A DNA stretch of 42,290 bases from JAHDDW01 sp964648795 (GTDB lineage: Bacteria > Actinomycetota > Acidimicrobiia > Acidimicrobiales > SZUA-35), in assembly GCA_964648795.1 (NCBI GenBank), contig CAZYMB010000013.1, positions 1-42,290 on the forward strand, in the 5' to 3' direction. A model generated the notes under the pieces. That model had not been told where the DNA came from and searched no databases. It saw only the letters and a list, made by a program, of their open reading frames with translations. The position numbers and the translations under genes are program-made. Positions 16,321 to 25,402 of this stretch are shown here, piece by piece (the stretch's first letter is position 1; each line of letters starts with the position of its first letter).

Positions 16321-18303
16321 ATGGACTTTTTTCAACAACAAGACCAAGCAAAGACAAATACTACGAAGCTTTATGTCTTACTTGGTGCAGCAGTGCTGGT
16401 TATTACTGCATTAGTCAGCTTGGTAGCTGTCGTTGCCTTCGGAGCAACCACTAATCCAGACAATCCTCTTCAGGCATTGTTCTACAGTGTTCCGTTAAGT
16501 TTCCTCGGAATTGGTGGCGCAAGTGCACTCAAGACTTCACAAATTCGTAGCGGTGGCGGTTCCTATGTTGCTCTGTCATTGGGCGGACGTCAGCTTGACT
16601 TCACAACCCGCGATGGTCATGAGAAGCAGCTAGCAAACATTGTTGAAGAAGTAGCCATTGCTGCCGGCATGCCCGTACCAAATGTGTACGTCATGGACAA
16701 CGAACCCGGCATCAACGCATTTGCTGCTGGCTGGACCCCAGAAAATTCTGTGATTGGCGTTACCCGGGGAGCAATGACGCACCTAAGCCGAAGCGAACTT
16801 CAAGGCGTTATCGCTCACGAGTTCGCACACATCTACAACGGTGATACGAAAGTCAAGACCAAGATCATTGGCCTAATCTTCGGAATCTTAGTCCTAGCGT
16901 TCTTGGGTAGACTATTTCTCAACCAGGCACAATTTGCGAGATTCAGAAGTCGAAATCAAAACAACGGAGTCATCGTGTTGGTGGCGATCGGAGTCGCCCT
17001 TTTAATTATTGGATTTGCAGGCTCATGGTTCGCTAAACGAATTCAGGCTGCAGTTTCGCGGCAACGAGAATACTTAGCAGACGCTTCTGGTGTCCAATTC
17101 ACCAGAGACCCAGAAAGCCTTGGACGAGCGCTCTCTAAGATCGGTGGACTAGGCGAACACAACGCCATGAAAACTGCCCATGCAGTCGAAACTAGCCACC
17201 TATTCTTCAGCCCTTCTGATTTACGCTCGACTAGTTCACACCCGCCACTTCAAGATCGAATCAAACGCCTGGTGCCGAGCTGGAATGGTAAGTTTATTGC
17301 TCCAGAAGCCAAGCGGCCTGCCGAAACTAGTGAACAAGTTGCTGCCCCAGCAAGCGATCCTTTTGGAGCTTTGGGCGGAATTCTAGGAGGGGCAGGGCTA
17401 CCGGGATTGGGAGGAAACCTGCCTGGCGGTATTCCAAACGAAGTTCTAATACTGGGATCGCAAGCAGACCAGCAGGCAAGCAAAGCTGCTGCGCCCACCA
17501 AATACGCTGCTCCTACTCTTGAGGGACCCACAGAAGCTCACATGCTTCAAGCACAACGACTGATTGCACAAATCCCGGCCGATACAGCAGATCTTCTCCG
17601 CACTGGTTACGGGGCAGCTGCAGCAGTAGTAGGAATGCTGCTAAGTAGCGATGCAACCACTCAGGAACAACAGTTAGCCGAAGTCGCCAAGATTTCAGGC
17701 CTCGACACTCACTACCTTCTAGGGGCCAGACAATTAGTCAAAGATCTCGACGAACACCTACATCTGCCAGCCATCGACATAGCTCTTCATGGCATCCACC
17801 AGTTGCCGAGCGAAAATAAAGTTGCTCTTATTCATTCTGTGGAAGCGATAGAAGCTAACGACGAAGGTTTGGATTTGTTCCGCTGGGTGCTGCGCCGAGT
17901 GTTGATAAGGCACCTTAATTCCGAACAAGCTGATGGCTACAGAAGCGCTAAGGCCACCCCACTATCTCAGGCATCCGCTGACGTTGAGTTAGTTCTTGCG
18001 GTTATGGCTGGGTTTGCTGCGACAGCACCAGCCGAACAACAAAGCGCTTATGACACAGCCCTGAGTGCTTGCGGGTTAAGCCCCAAAAGCCTTCCCGTTC
18101 TTGAAGATATCTCTTTTGAGGATATTGATGCGTCACTATCTTCGTTGAGTCTCCTAGGAATGGCCGACAAACGAACTGTGGTTAGCGCAGCTGCAAATAC
18201 AGTTTTGCGAGATGGACTAGTGCAGGCAGCAGAAGCACAGCTACTTCGCGTTGTAGCAGATGCAGTAGGACTACCAATCCCACCACTACTACCTCAAGAA
18301 TAA
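16321..18303 (+). CDS. M48 family (HtpX-like) membrane metalloprotease with C-terminal helical domain
   Basis: Zinc peptidase of the inner membrane. Hydrophobic helices lie near 16-40, 50-70, 180-201 and 217-238. The zinc site is HEFAH at 166-170 with the third ligand in REYLAD (249-254), all intact. A Gly/Pro-rich linker (about 335-400) leads to a helical C-terminal domain (about 405-655; segments such as LPAIDIALHGIHQLP and LFRWVLRRVLIRHL) like that of longer M48 proteins in proteobacteria, perhaps TerB-related. Its 660 residues compare with about 290 for plain HtpX. It is paired with lemA and probably co-transcribed. Confidence 0.9.
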   Translation: MDFFQQQDQAKTNTTKLYVLLGAAVLVITALVSLVAVVAFGATTNPDNPLQALFYSVPLSFLGIGGASALKTSQIRSGGGSYVALSLGGRQLDFTTRDGHEKQLANIVEEVAIAAGMPVPNVYVMDNEPGINAFAAGWTPENSVIGVTRGAMTHLSRSELQGVIAHEFAHIYNGDTKVKTKIIGLIFGILVLAFLGRLFLNQAQFARFRSRNQNNGVIVLVAIGVALLIIGFAGSWFAKRIQAAVSRQREYLADASGVQFTRDPESLGRALSKIGGLGEHNAMKTAHAVETSHLFFSPSDLRSTSSHPPLQDRIKRLVPSWNGKFIAPEAKRPAETSEQVAAPASDPFGALGGILGGAGLPGLGGNLPGGIPNEVLILGSQADQQASKAAAPTKYAAPTLEGPTEAHMLQAQRLIAQIPADTADLLRTGYGAAAAVVGMLLSSDATTQEQQLAEVAKISGLDTHYLLGARQLVKDLDEHLHLPAIDIALHGIHQLPSENKVALIHSVEAIEANDEGLDLFRWVLRRVLIRHLNSEQADGYRSAKATPLSQASADVELVLAVMAGFAATAPAEQQSAYDTALSACGLSPKSLPVLEDISFEDIDASLSSLSLLGMADKRTVVSAAANTVLRDGLVQAAEAQLLRVVADAVGLPIPPLLPQE

Positions 18304-18379
18304 GGTCCTTGGTTTATCGGCCTGGAATAGCCAGTTGAGTTATCTAGTAGCCAACTTATTATTGCACTCTGCTGTCCAG

Positions 18380-18778
18380 CTAAGACTCGACAGCTGCAAC
18401 AAACGCCTGTGCTACCGAATCGCTATGGCTAAGTGAAACAAGCCATCGGCCGATACCCAGTTTGCCGGCTAGATCTTTGGCGCTACCGCTTAGGACAATA
18501 GCCGGTGCACCTGAATCTGTGGACACCGTCTCTATCTCGACAAACTTGGTTGCACCGAGACCAACTCCCATGGCTTTCATTACCGCTTCTTTGGCACTAA
18601 AGCGAGCAGCGAAGCGCTGAATCGATAGCTTACTGAGTTCTTCTGTTGTACCAAGACAGTATTGGATCTCAGATTCAGAGTAAACCCTGGCCATGAAGCC
18701 TGGGCGTTCTAGGGCTCTTTGTATCCTCGCTACTTCAATAACATCGGTGCCTACGCCAACCACGGCACTACCCGCCAT
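18380..18778 (-). CDS. acpS: holo-[acyl-carrier-protein] synthase AcpS
   Basis: Transfers 4'-phosphopantetheine from CoA to acyl carrier protein. The magnesium-binding motif VGVGTDVIEVARI is at the N-terminus, and RFAARFSAKEAVMKAMG with its Glu and Lys lies near 53-70. I use ATG 18778 (132 aa, normal length), eight bases after the upstream stop. An in-frame TTG at 18796 would overlap the GlmS-like gene but lacks a site. The ATG itself has only a weak purine stretch (AGAAG). Confidence 0.95.
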   Translation of the reverse strand: MAGSAVVGVGTDVIEVARIQRALERPGFMARVYSESEIQYCLGTTEELSKLSIQRFAARFSAKEAVMKAMGVGLGATKFVEIETVSTDSGAPAIVLSGSAKDLAGKLGIGRWLVSLSHSDSVAQAFVAAVES

Positions 18779-18786
18779 GTCAGCTT

Positions 18787-21700
18787 CTATGCCCAATGCT
18801 CAGCAACTTCAGAAATCGGCGCTGTTAACAACTCAACTGTTGAAACATTACCAAGGATTGAATCATCAAAGTCGGCTGTAGATTCCGTGACCACATCTGT
18901 TAGCTGACGGTACCGGTTACGGTAGTTCTGCAATGTAGATCGAGCAGCCTCTGCTGGCATCTTGTCCAACAACGTCAGGTGACAAAGCGTTAGTCCAATT
19001 GTCTGAGAACCTTTAACTTCTGGGATTATCAGAACTGTTTTATCATCTGTACCGACAGTCACAATTGGTAGTCGCTCGACAGCAACTCGGCGCTTGGTTC
19101 CACGTAGTGTTGGGTCTGACTCGGCACGAGAGGTCATATTCTCGGCGATACCGCCCTTAGAAATAACAGCTATCTCAGGAGACTCATCTAAGTCACCTGA
19201 AACTTTGTAGCGAGTGAAGCCATCGACTGTGGCAACACCCGGTGCCACCGCAGCAAGGGTTCTAAGGCTCTTGTAGCTGAGCGAGTCACGATCAACTCCT
19301 GTTGCTAGAACTTGCATAGTCAACATTGACTGCAGCAGACTCTCATCCGCTCGTGAAATACCGACCGTAACAGTCTTAGCCTGATGCTTAATGGCATCGA
19401 TAGGTCTCGTTAGCTCTTCTATTGCGGTTGTTAAACCAAGGGCCAGGTCTTCTACTACCACACCCGGTGTTCCGACTCGATCAAATTCGGCCTGATATAG
19501 GTCAAGAGGAATCTGCTGTGAAGCAAAGCGCAACAACGTAGACACCTGGATGGCAGTACTTGCCTCTAGGTGCCCGTTATAAGTGCCTTTACGAAGCTCG
19601 GTAAAGAACTTCGTTGCGAGTGGCCTGACCTGCTTACTGAAGTCTCCAAACCAACCTTCGGTCGACGTTTCAACAGCGTCTTCGATTGCTCCTCGGACTT
19701 CCCGAAGCGGTCTAGCAGATTCATCGATTGCAAGAGCTGCCTCATAGCCAAAGAGATGTCCGACCATAGTCGAGAGGATAAACGCCAAGCTGCCGTGTGT
19801 TTCTGGCACACCAATAACATTCAAGGCCGCGTTGAATCGCTCTTCGCCTTCGGTAGCGATCACAATAGGAGCGGCTTTATGAGCTGAGAAGATTGCTACT
19901 TCTTTAGCAACATCGTCGGCGTTAGAACCTGTCAGGCCTGCCGCACAAATCAGAATTAGAGGTTCTGAAGAAAGGTCAATATGCTTCTTGTCTTCAGTAA
20001 CATCACAGGGGATTGCTTTATAGCAAAGCTCAGAAAGTTTGATTCGGATCTCTTCAGCTGCAACCTTGTTACTGCCATTACCAACAATTGCCCAATAGCG
20101 TCTTGGTGGAGCGTGCTTACTTGCAGCCTCGGCAATAACCTCACGCTTGCCTAGCGTTTCTGTCATCATCTTTGGCAGCTCACGCAACCCCGTTAAGAGT
20201 TCTTGGCGATTATAGGCTGGTGCAGCACCTGGCACAGATTGACTCAAGACATCAGCGAGCAAGAACCCAGACGCAATTTGAGCGTAGAAAGCTTTTGTAG
20301 AAGCAACACTCATCTCTACATCTCGTCCGTCAGAAGTGTAGATAATGCCATGAGCTTTGTCGCTAAGGTCACTACCTCTTCGGTTTACAATTCCGACTAC
20401 AAGAGCACCTCTAGCTTTGACTACATCAACAGTGCGGTTTGTATCTGTTGTGGTCCCTGACTGACTAACAGCCACGATCAACGTGTCTGACATGTCGTCT
20501 CGTATTTGGAATCCTGATAACTCAGTGGCTGTAATAGCCCGAACATTAACTTCGGCTCCGGCCAACGCATCAGAGATTGCTACAGCAATAGCCTGGCCCG
20601 CAACTGCGGCTGTCCCCTGTCCGATGACTTCAACACGCTTCAAGTCCCTACTAGTGATGAGATCTTTAACCTGGGCTGGAATTGATTCTTCAGGTAGCTG
20701 GACGGTAAGTTTGTCACCATCAGAAACCAGACGTCCACGCAAAGTCTTCGCAAATGATACAGGTGACTCAGAGATCTCTTTTAACAAGAAGTGCGGCGCA
20801 TCGCCACGGTCGATATCTCGTGTGGTGATTTCTGGTTTCTTCCATTCTTCACTCTTGATTTCTAGATCAGAACCGTCATAAGAGTAACGTTCAACTCCGC
20901 TCGGGTCGCCTGCTTTTTTTCCAACTAGTCGAACAATTTGACCCTGAGAACCAGGATTACCTGGTGTTAATTCAGTCTCTCCATCCATGCGGATGTATTC
21001 GAGCGCATCTTCTACGACACCGTAGGGCTCGGACGCAACAATAAAAGCATCCTTAGCAATTCCAATGTAACTACCCTGTCCACTTCCGCGAAGCGCTAGA
21101 TGAAGGTCTTCCGGTGCCCCTGCAGTAGAGATACCAATAGCAACAGAACCCTCAAACTGGCAAACTGCAGAGCGAACTGCTTCGTCGAGTGTTAGTTCCG
21201 AAGCCAAGTTCCTCGAAATTAGTGTTGGAATGACTTTCGTATCGGTTGTTATCTCGCGAGCAATGTCGAGGCCTTCTGCAGTCTTTAGATCTGCGAAGTT
21301 ATCTACGTCACCGTTAAGTACTGCCGTTAGATATGGTCCAGTCTGGTTTCCAACTTCTTCAGAGTTAACTGGATGAGCATTCGCTTCAGAAACAATACCA
21401 ATCGAGGCCCAACGAGTATGCGCTAGGACCGTTGCAGTGGCATTGGGACCGGCTAACGCTTCGTGAAGTAGGTCGTCGTGGCGGATACCGTCACGAATCT
21501 CAGCCGTATTGTCACCAAGTTCACCTATTTCAGCTGCTGCCTTGTATACGAAGCCAATATTGCCCTCGACTAGGCGTACTGAGCCGCTTTTAAATAAAGG
21601 GTCAGCATTTCGTTCTTTAACTCTCGCCATTAGCTCAGGCGAATCTAAATCAAGGTCGTGACCTGAGACCAATATGTTAACTCCAGCCGAATCTCTGCCG

Positions 21701-22200
21701 CGGACCTCTAAACGGTCAATGTTACTAAGAGTCTGTTGCATACTAAGTAACCATGGAACACTTGGATATTGCAGTGGTCTGTCGCCAACTAGATCCAAGA
21801 TTTCAACTGCGGAACGAAGCCTGTCTCGACTGATTGCCCAAGCAGCATCTTTTACTGCTATAAGACCAGAGTTAATGTTCTCCATGTCAGAACGCTTGTC
21901 GCCTTCGGCTTCAAGCATTGCCTCAACGTCGGCTATCTTGGTTTGAATTTCCGATTGTACAGAGACGATTGCTGCTGGTAGTTCGTCATTCTCAAGTAAA
22001 CACCTAACTCCTGGCTCTCCAGAAAGCAGGCTGTTGGCTTCGCTGAGATGCTGTGCAACAGTTACCAGTGATTCTGCCAGAGTTGGGCTCATGGGAGTCT
22101 CAAACGCCGCGTGTCCACTCTTGAGTAAATCTAGGACCTGTTTCGGCTCCGGAGTATCCGTCTCGGTACGACGTCTAACTACAGCTACGATTCCACACAT
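18787..22200 (-). CDS. giant GlmS-like glutamine--fructose-6-phosphate aminotransferase (1137 aa)
   Basis: Predicted to make glucosamine-6-phosphate from fructose-6-phosphate and glutamine. The glutaminase Cys (MCGIV) is at residue 2. About 140 extra helical residues then precede the next motif, RGRDSAG (168-174), which in E. coli GlmS is only about 24 residues from Cys. HTRWASIG (261-268), NGD (296-298) and DTKVI (320-324) complete the glutaminase. The isomerase part has GQGTAAVAG (527-535), SQSGTTTDT (579-587) and VASTKAF (632-638). In the second SIS domain, E-x3-K-x2-E within EEIRIKLSE matches the catalytic Glu/Lys/Glu, and H740 matches the catalytic His. The usual C-terminal tail seems to end near 840, leaving about 300 residues of unknown function. 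Next to glmM it is probably the working GlmS. Confidence 0.85.
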   Translation of the reverse strand: MCGIVAVVRRRTETDTPEPKQVLDLLKSGHAAFETPMSPTLAESLVTVAQHLSEANSLLSGEPGVRCLLENDELPAAIVSVQSEIQTKIADVEAMLEAEGDKRSDMENINSGLIAVKDAAWAISRDRLRSAVEILDLVGDRPLQYPSVPWLLSMQQTLSNIDRLEVRGRDSAGVNILVSGHDLDLDSPELMARVKERNADPLFKSGSVRLVEGNIGFVYKAAAEIGELGDNTAEIRDGIRHDDLLHEALAGPNATATVLAHTRWASIGIVSEANAHPVNSEEVGNQTGPYLTAVLNGDVDNFADLKTAEGLDIAREITTDTKVIPTLISRNLASELTLDEAVRSAVCQFEGSVAIGISTAGAPEDLHLALRGSGQGSYIGIAKDAFIVASEPYGVVEDALEYIRMDGETELTPGNPGSQGQIVRLVGKKAGDPSGVERYSYDGSDLEIKSEEWKKPEITTRDIDRGDAPHFLLKEISESPVSFAKTLRGRLVSDGDKLTVQLPEESIPAQVKDLITSRDLKRVEVIGQGTAAVAGQAIAVAISDALAGAEVNVRAITATELSGFQIRDDMSDTLIVAVSQSGTTTDTNRTVDVVKARGALVVGIVNRRGSDLSDKAHGIIYTSDGRDVEMSVASTKAFYAQIASGFLLADVLSQSVPGAAPAYNRQELLTGLRELPKMMTETLGKREVIAEAASKHAPPRRYWAIVGNGSNKVAAEEIRIKLSELCYKAIPCDVTEDKKHIDLSSEPLILICAAGLTGSNADDVAKEVAIFSAHKAAPIVIATEGEERFNAALNVIGVPETHGSLAFILSTMVGHLFGYEAALAIDESARPLREVRGAIEDAVETSTEGWFGDFSKQVRPLATKFFTELRKGTYNGHLEASTAIQVSTLLRFASQQIPLDLYQAEFDRVGTPGVVVEDLALGLTTAIEELTRPIDAIKHQAKTVTVGISRADESLLQSMLTMQVLATGVDRDSLSYKSLRTLAAVAPGVATVDGFTRYKVSGDLDESPEIAVISKGGIAENMTSRAESDPTLRGTKRRVAVERLPIVTVGTDDKTVLIIPEVKGSQTIGLTLCHLTLLDKMPAEAARSTLQNYRNRYRQLTDVVTESTADFDDSILGNVSTVELLTAPISEVAEHWA

Positions 22201-22436
22201 GTACTTGGTCCTCCGCTAGTTGCCCTGCTCAACCACCCGCAGAACCTTTGCTATATTTATGAAACTACAAAGGGGCTAAAATCCCTTTATCTACCCATGA
22301 TACAGGCACTAAGGCGCCGTTTTATGCACACGAGTAGGCAATTTATGACTATTACCTCAGATTCCACGAAGTACCCTCACCTCAGACGATGCAAACCCTA
22401 GCTAATTACCCTTTTATGAGCGCCTAAACTGAGCGT
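22201..22436 (-). other. leader region between glmM and the GlmS-like gene
   Basis: This 236-base gap has no supported gene. On the minus strand it ends with GGAGG nine bases before the GlmS-like ATG. A hairpin AAAGGG-N8-CCCTTT lies at 22269-22288, without a T-run, so it is not a convincing terminator. GAGCG is repeated directly at 22418-22422 and about 10 bases on. I looked for a glmS ribozyme and saw none of its conserved core. A promoter is likely here but I cannot place it. Confidence 0.4.
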
Positions 22437-23777
22437 TTAAAGAGTGGAGCTAGCAATCTCAGCAAGCTCTTTCGCTGCGGACTTAGCCTTGGCTTCGTCG
22501 ACGTGTTCTACCATTATTCGTAGCAAGGCTTCTGTACCTGAAGGTCGCACAAGAATACGACCATTGGCTTCAAAGTCATTCTCAAATCGCTCTACTTCAA
22601 CCATCAAAGACTGTGGAACCGAAGTGACACGCTCGCTCAACGTCACATTAAGGAGCACCTGCGGAACAGTTGTCATGACCTGGCTGGCAGCTTCTGCTAA
22701 AGATACGTCATTGTTCGTCAGCACATCCAAGAGTTGAACTGCCGCCAAAATACCGTCACCAGATGTAGACAAATTTCGACAGATTATGTGGCCGGCTTGT
22801 TCTCCGCCAAGTGAAAGGTTGTTGACTTCGAGCTCAGCTAACACGTGTCGATCTCCAACGGGCGTTGTTAAGACTTTGATTCCAGCTTCAGTCATGGCGT
22901 TATGGAAACCGAGATTAGACATGACTGTTACCACGACTGTCGATTCTGCCAACTCTCCTGCTTCAAACATATGTTTTGCTAGTAGTGCAATGATTCGATC
23001 CCCGTCTATTACGGCGCCCGTTGAATCGACGGCTATTAATCGGTCAGCGTCGCCATCAAAGGCAAAGCCAATATCTGATTTTGTTTCTACTACCGTGGAA
23101 GCAAGTTTTTCAGGATGAGTTGATCCAATGCCTGCGTTGATGTTTTTCCCATCAGGCTGGTTCGCTATTACCGCTATCTCGGCTCCAAGCTCGGCAAAGA
23201 TTCTAGGCGCAGAGTCAGAGGCTGAACCGTTGGCACAATCAAGCGCAACTTTAATGCCTTCAAATGGTTTAGGACCACCGTCAGTCATAACAGATGCAAT
23301 AACTGATGCTTCCCAACCAGCTTTCAATTCTGAGTCAGCTAAAGTATCTGCCACCATAAAGTCAGATGTCTCAGGGGCCTTTGCATAGTTATTGACCATA
23401 CTGTTATGGATTTCGTCTTGAACTTCGTCCTCAATTTTCAGACCACCGGGAGCAAACACTTTGAGTCCGTTATCTTCATATGGGTTATGTGATGCAGAGA
23501 TCATTACTCCGACACAGTTCTGGTCAGCACACGCCCAGGCCACCGCCGGTGTTGGTACTACCCCTAAAGACTCTACGACTCCCCCGACTGATGTTATCCC
23601 AGCTATCAGTGCAGCCTCTAGTTCAGAACCTGACTCTCTTGTATCGCGACCAATAACAATTAGGCCTGGACCGTAGGTGTCGACAAGCGAAAGTCCCAGC
23701 GCATAACTGAGTCGCTGAGAAATTTCTGTTCTTGCTTTGCCCCGCAGCCCGTCTGTGCCGAAACGAGGAATTGCCAT
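22437..23777 (-). CDS. glmM: phosphoglucosamine mutase GlmM
   Basis: Converts glucosamine-6-phosphate to glucosamine-1-phosphate for UDP-GlcNAc and peptidoglycan. The 446 residues match the family. RFGTDGLRG opens the protein; the phosphoserine loop ISASHNP (catalytic Ser about 96), the magnesium loop FDGDADR and the sugar-binding GGEQAGH are all present; RPSGTEALLRIMVE near the C-terminus is the phosphate-binding loop. The start codon directly follows the rpsI stop (TAA then ATG), and the next gene is the GlmS-like aminotransferase, which makes its substrate. Confidence 0.98.
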   Translation of the reverse strand: MAIPRFGTDGLRGKARTEISQRLSYALGLSLVDTYGPGLIVIGRDTRESGSELEAALIAGITSVGGVVESLGVVPTPAVAWACADQNCVGVMISASHNPYEDNGLKVFAPGGLKIEDEVQDEIHNSMVNNYAKAPETSDFMVADTLADSELKAGWEASVIASVMTDGGPKPFEGIKVALDCANGSASDSAPRIFAELGAEIAVIANQPDGKNINAGIGSTHPEKLASTVVETKSDIGFAFDGDADRLIAVDSTGAVIDGDRIIALLAKHMFEAGELAESTVVVTVMSNLGFHNAMTEAGIKVLTTPVGDRHVLAELEVNNLSLGGEQAGHIICRNLSTSGDGILAAVQLLDVLTNNDVSLAEAASQVMTTVPQVLLNVTLSERVTSVPQSLMVEVERFENDFEANGRILVRPSGTEALLRIMVEHVDEAKAKSAAKELAEIASSTL

Positions 23778-24179
23778 TTAGCGCTTAGAGAATTGTGGCG
23801 CTTTACGTGCCTTCTTAAGACCGTACTTCTTAGATTCCTTCTTACGTGGATCACGACGAAGAAGTCCAACTTTTTTAACTTGACCACGAACTTCGTTAGA
23901 ACCTGCGGCCTCATCATCAATGACTAACGCTCTAGCAATCCCAAGACGCATTGCCCCAGCCTGGCCAGATAAGCCTCCGCCATCTAGGGTTACGTCAATG
24001 TCGTAGACGTCAGTAGTGTTGGTTACTCGTAGTGGCTCGGTGATTAGCGTACGGTGTACCGCTGATGGGAAGTAGTCGTCGAACTCTCTGCCGTTCGCAG
24101 TGATCTTGCCGTCTCCAGCGCTAAGACGTACTCTTGCGATTGCTCTCTTGCGGCGACCGGTTGCTTGAATGATTGACAT
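23778..24179 (-). CDS. rpsI: 30S ribosomal protein S9
   Basis: Small-subunit head protein whose C-terminal tail reaches the P-site tRNA. It has 133 residues. The opening ATGRRKRAIARVRL and the closing KKARKAPQFSKR tail, ending in the conserved Lys-Arg, are typical. It forms the usual pair with rplM, 25 bases downstream of it, and runs directly into glmM. Confidence 0.98.
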   Translation of the reverse strand: MSIIQATGRRKRAIARVRLSAGDGKITANGREFDDYFPSAVHRTLITEPLRVTNTTDVYDIDVTLDGGGLSGQAGAMRLGIARALVIDDEAAGSNEVRGQVKKVGLLRRDPRKKESKKYGLKKARKAPQFSKR

Positions 24180-24204
24180 TGTTATTTCCTCAGGTCTCGA
24201 TCTA

Positions 24205-24660
24205 CTAGTTCTCTACTCGGGCTACTGCACCAGCAATCTCTAGAACCTGTGGGTTCTGAGCGCTATGCGGGTGAGTCTCCGATGCGTACACTTTTAGCTT
24301 TGATGCTTGGGCTGCACCCAAACGATTTTTTGGCAGCATGCCTTCGATTGATTTACGTACAGTTGCTTCCGGTTGTTTGATCAAAGCTTCTGCGTAAGTT
24401 TCAGACTTGATACCACCTGGGTAACCGGAGTGACGGTAACGCATCTTGCGGTCAGCCTTACCTGAAGTAAGAACTACCTTGTCAGCATTGACGATAATAA
24501 CAAAGTCACCGGTGTCAATGTGTGGGGTGAATGTTGGTTTGTGCTTACCACGTAGAACGCGTGCAACCTCAGTTGCCATACGACCAAGTGTTAGACCCTT
24601 GGCATCAACAACAAACCACTCACGAGTAATCTCTGAAACTTTTGGAGAATATGTCTTCAC
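24205..24660 (-). CDS. rplM: 50S ribosomal protein L13
   Basis: Early-assembly large-subunit protein, 151 residues from the chosen start. Family segments are WFVVDAKGLTLGRMATEVA, YRHSGYPGG and GMLPKNRLG. I use GTG 24658-24660, because AAGAGG lies six bases upstream and it gives a normal L13 N-terminus (VKTYSPK). A longer in-frame extension to 24708 has no family support. First gene of the rplM-rpsI-glmM group, behind a 214-base leader. Confidence 0.97.
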   Translation of the reverse strand: MKTYSPKVSEITREWFVVDAKGLTLGRMATEVARVLRGKHKPTFTPHIDTGDFVIIVNADKVVLTSGKADRKMRYRHSGYPGGIKSETYAEALIKQPEATVRKSIEGMLPKNRLGAAQASKLKVYASETHPHSAQNPQVLEIAGAVARVEN

Positions 24661-24874
24661 GGTAAACCTCTTAAGAACTAAATAGGTGCGCCACAGGGCA
24701 CAACCCACCGCCAGATAAGCCTAGAGCGAGTAGGTCCACTATCCAACCCAGAAGGGCTACTTAGCTGCAGACACTTCGTGACCTGCACTAGCAAGGCTTA
24801 AATCCGCGTAACAATGACAACTAGTAGCCACTGAAGCCATGTCTACTCGGTGACCTTAGCTATCTAATGCCCTA
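24661..24874 (-). other. rplM leader and intergenic region
   Basis: 214 bases without a supported gene between the GNAT gene and rplM. It must hold the rplM promoter and could hold an L13 autoregulatory leader, but I could not identify a clear -35/-10 pair or a known leader motif. A 16-base perfect palindrome (24875-24890) abuts it and covers the GNAT stop codon. No T-run follows, so it is not a clear terminator. Confidence 0.35.
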
Positions 24875-25381
24875 CTACGAAATTTCGTAGACCCTGTCAC
24901 CAAAGCTGAACTGGTCAGTCGAAACAAACCCGAGCCGAAGCGCTACCTTCCCAGACGTCTGGTTGTCATCATGGATACATACCCCAAGTCGCATATTTGG
25001 TAATTTATGTCGAAGGTCAGCAACGAATTCAGCTAATCGATGAATGATCTCTTTACCTCTGAACTTGACCAGTAAACCAACCCCAACTTCGACCAAGTCA
25101 CTAAAGTTCGCATCTGGGCTAGGGAACACTCTAAAGAAGCCCGCAAACTCTCCCTTTACCTCAATGGCATATAAAACACCCTTTGTAGCAAAATCAGAAT
25201 TAGCTCCCTGTATAACTTTGGATGGATCTTCATCAGACCAAGGAACGAATTTACGAACGTCTGGATCTCGTGCAAGTTCTAACAAACCATCATGGTGAGC
25301 TTCGTTCAAATAGGCTAGTTTCAGTCGTGACGAAAGCAGGACCTCTTTAGGAAAATGCTCTGCAGCAAGCACTGTACTCAT
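24875..25381 (-). CDS. GNAT family N-acetyltransferase (RimJ/RimL-like)
   Basis: Predicted acetyl-CoA-dependent N-acetyltransferase of 168 residues. RLKLAYLNEAHHDGLLELARD matches the N-terminal strand-helix of the RimJ/RimL group. DLVEVGVGLLVKFRGKEI matches the strand 4 and CoA-loop region but lacks the usual Q/R-x-x-G-x-G/A spacing, so cofactor binding may be altered. NQTSGKVALRLGF is the typical C-terminal helix. Substrate unknown. It lies 21 bases after truA in the ribosomal alpha-operon tail, where it is not a standard member. Confidence 0.8.
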   Translation of the reverse strand: MSTVLAAEHFPKEVLLSSRLKLAYLNEAHHDGLLELARDPDVRKFVPWSDEDPSKVIQGANSDFATKGVLYAIEVKGEFAGFFRVFPSPDANFSDLVEVGVGLLVKFRGKEIIHRLAEFVADLRHKLPNMRLGVCIHDDNQTSGKVALRLGFVSTDQFSFGDRVYEIS

Positions 25382-25402
25382 GACATTAATTCTACTGCCC
25401 GA

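Noticed and set aside
22201..22436. glmS ribozyme upstream of the GlmS-like gene
   Set aside because: No conserved ribozyme core is recognisable, and the element is known mainly from Firmicutes.
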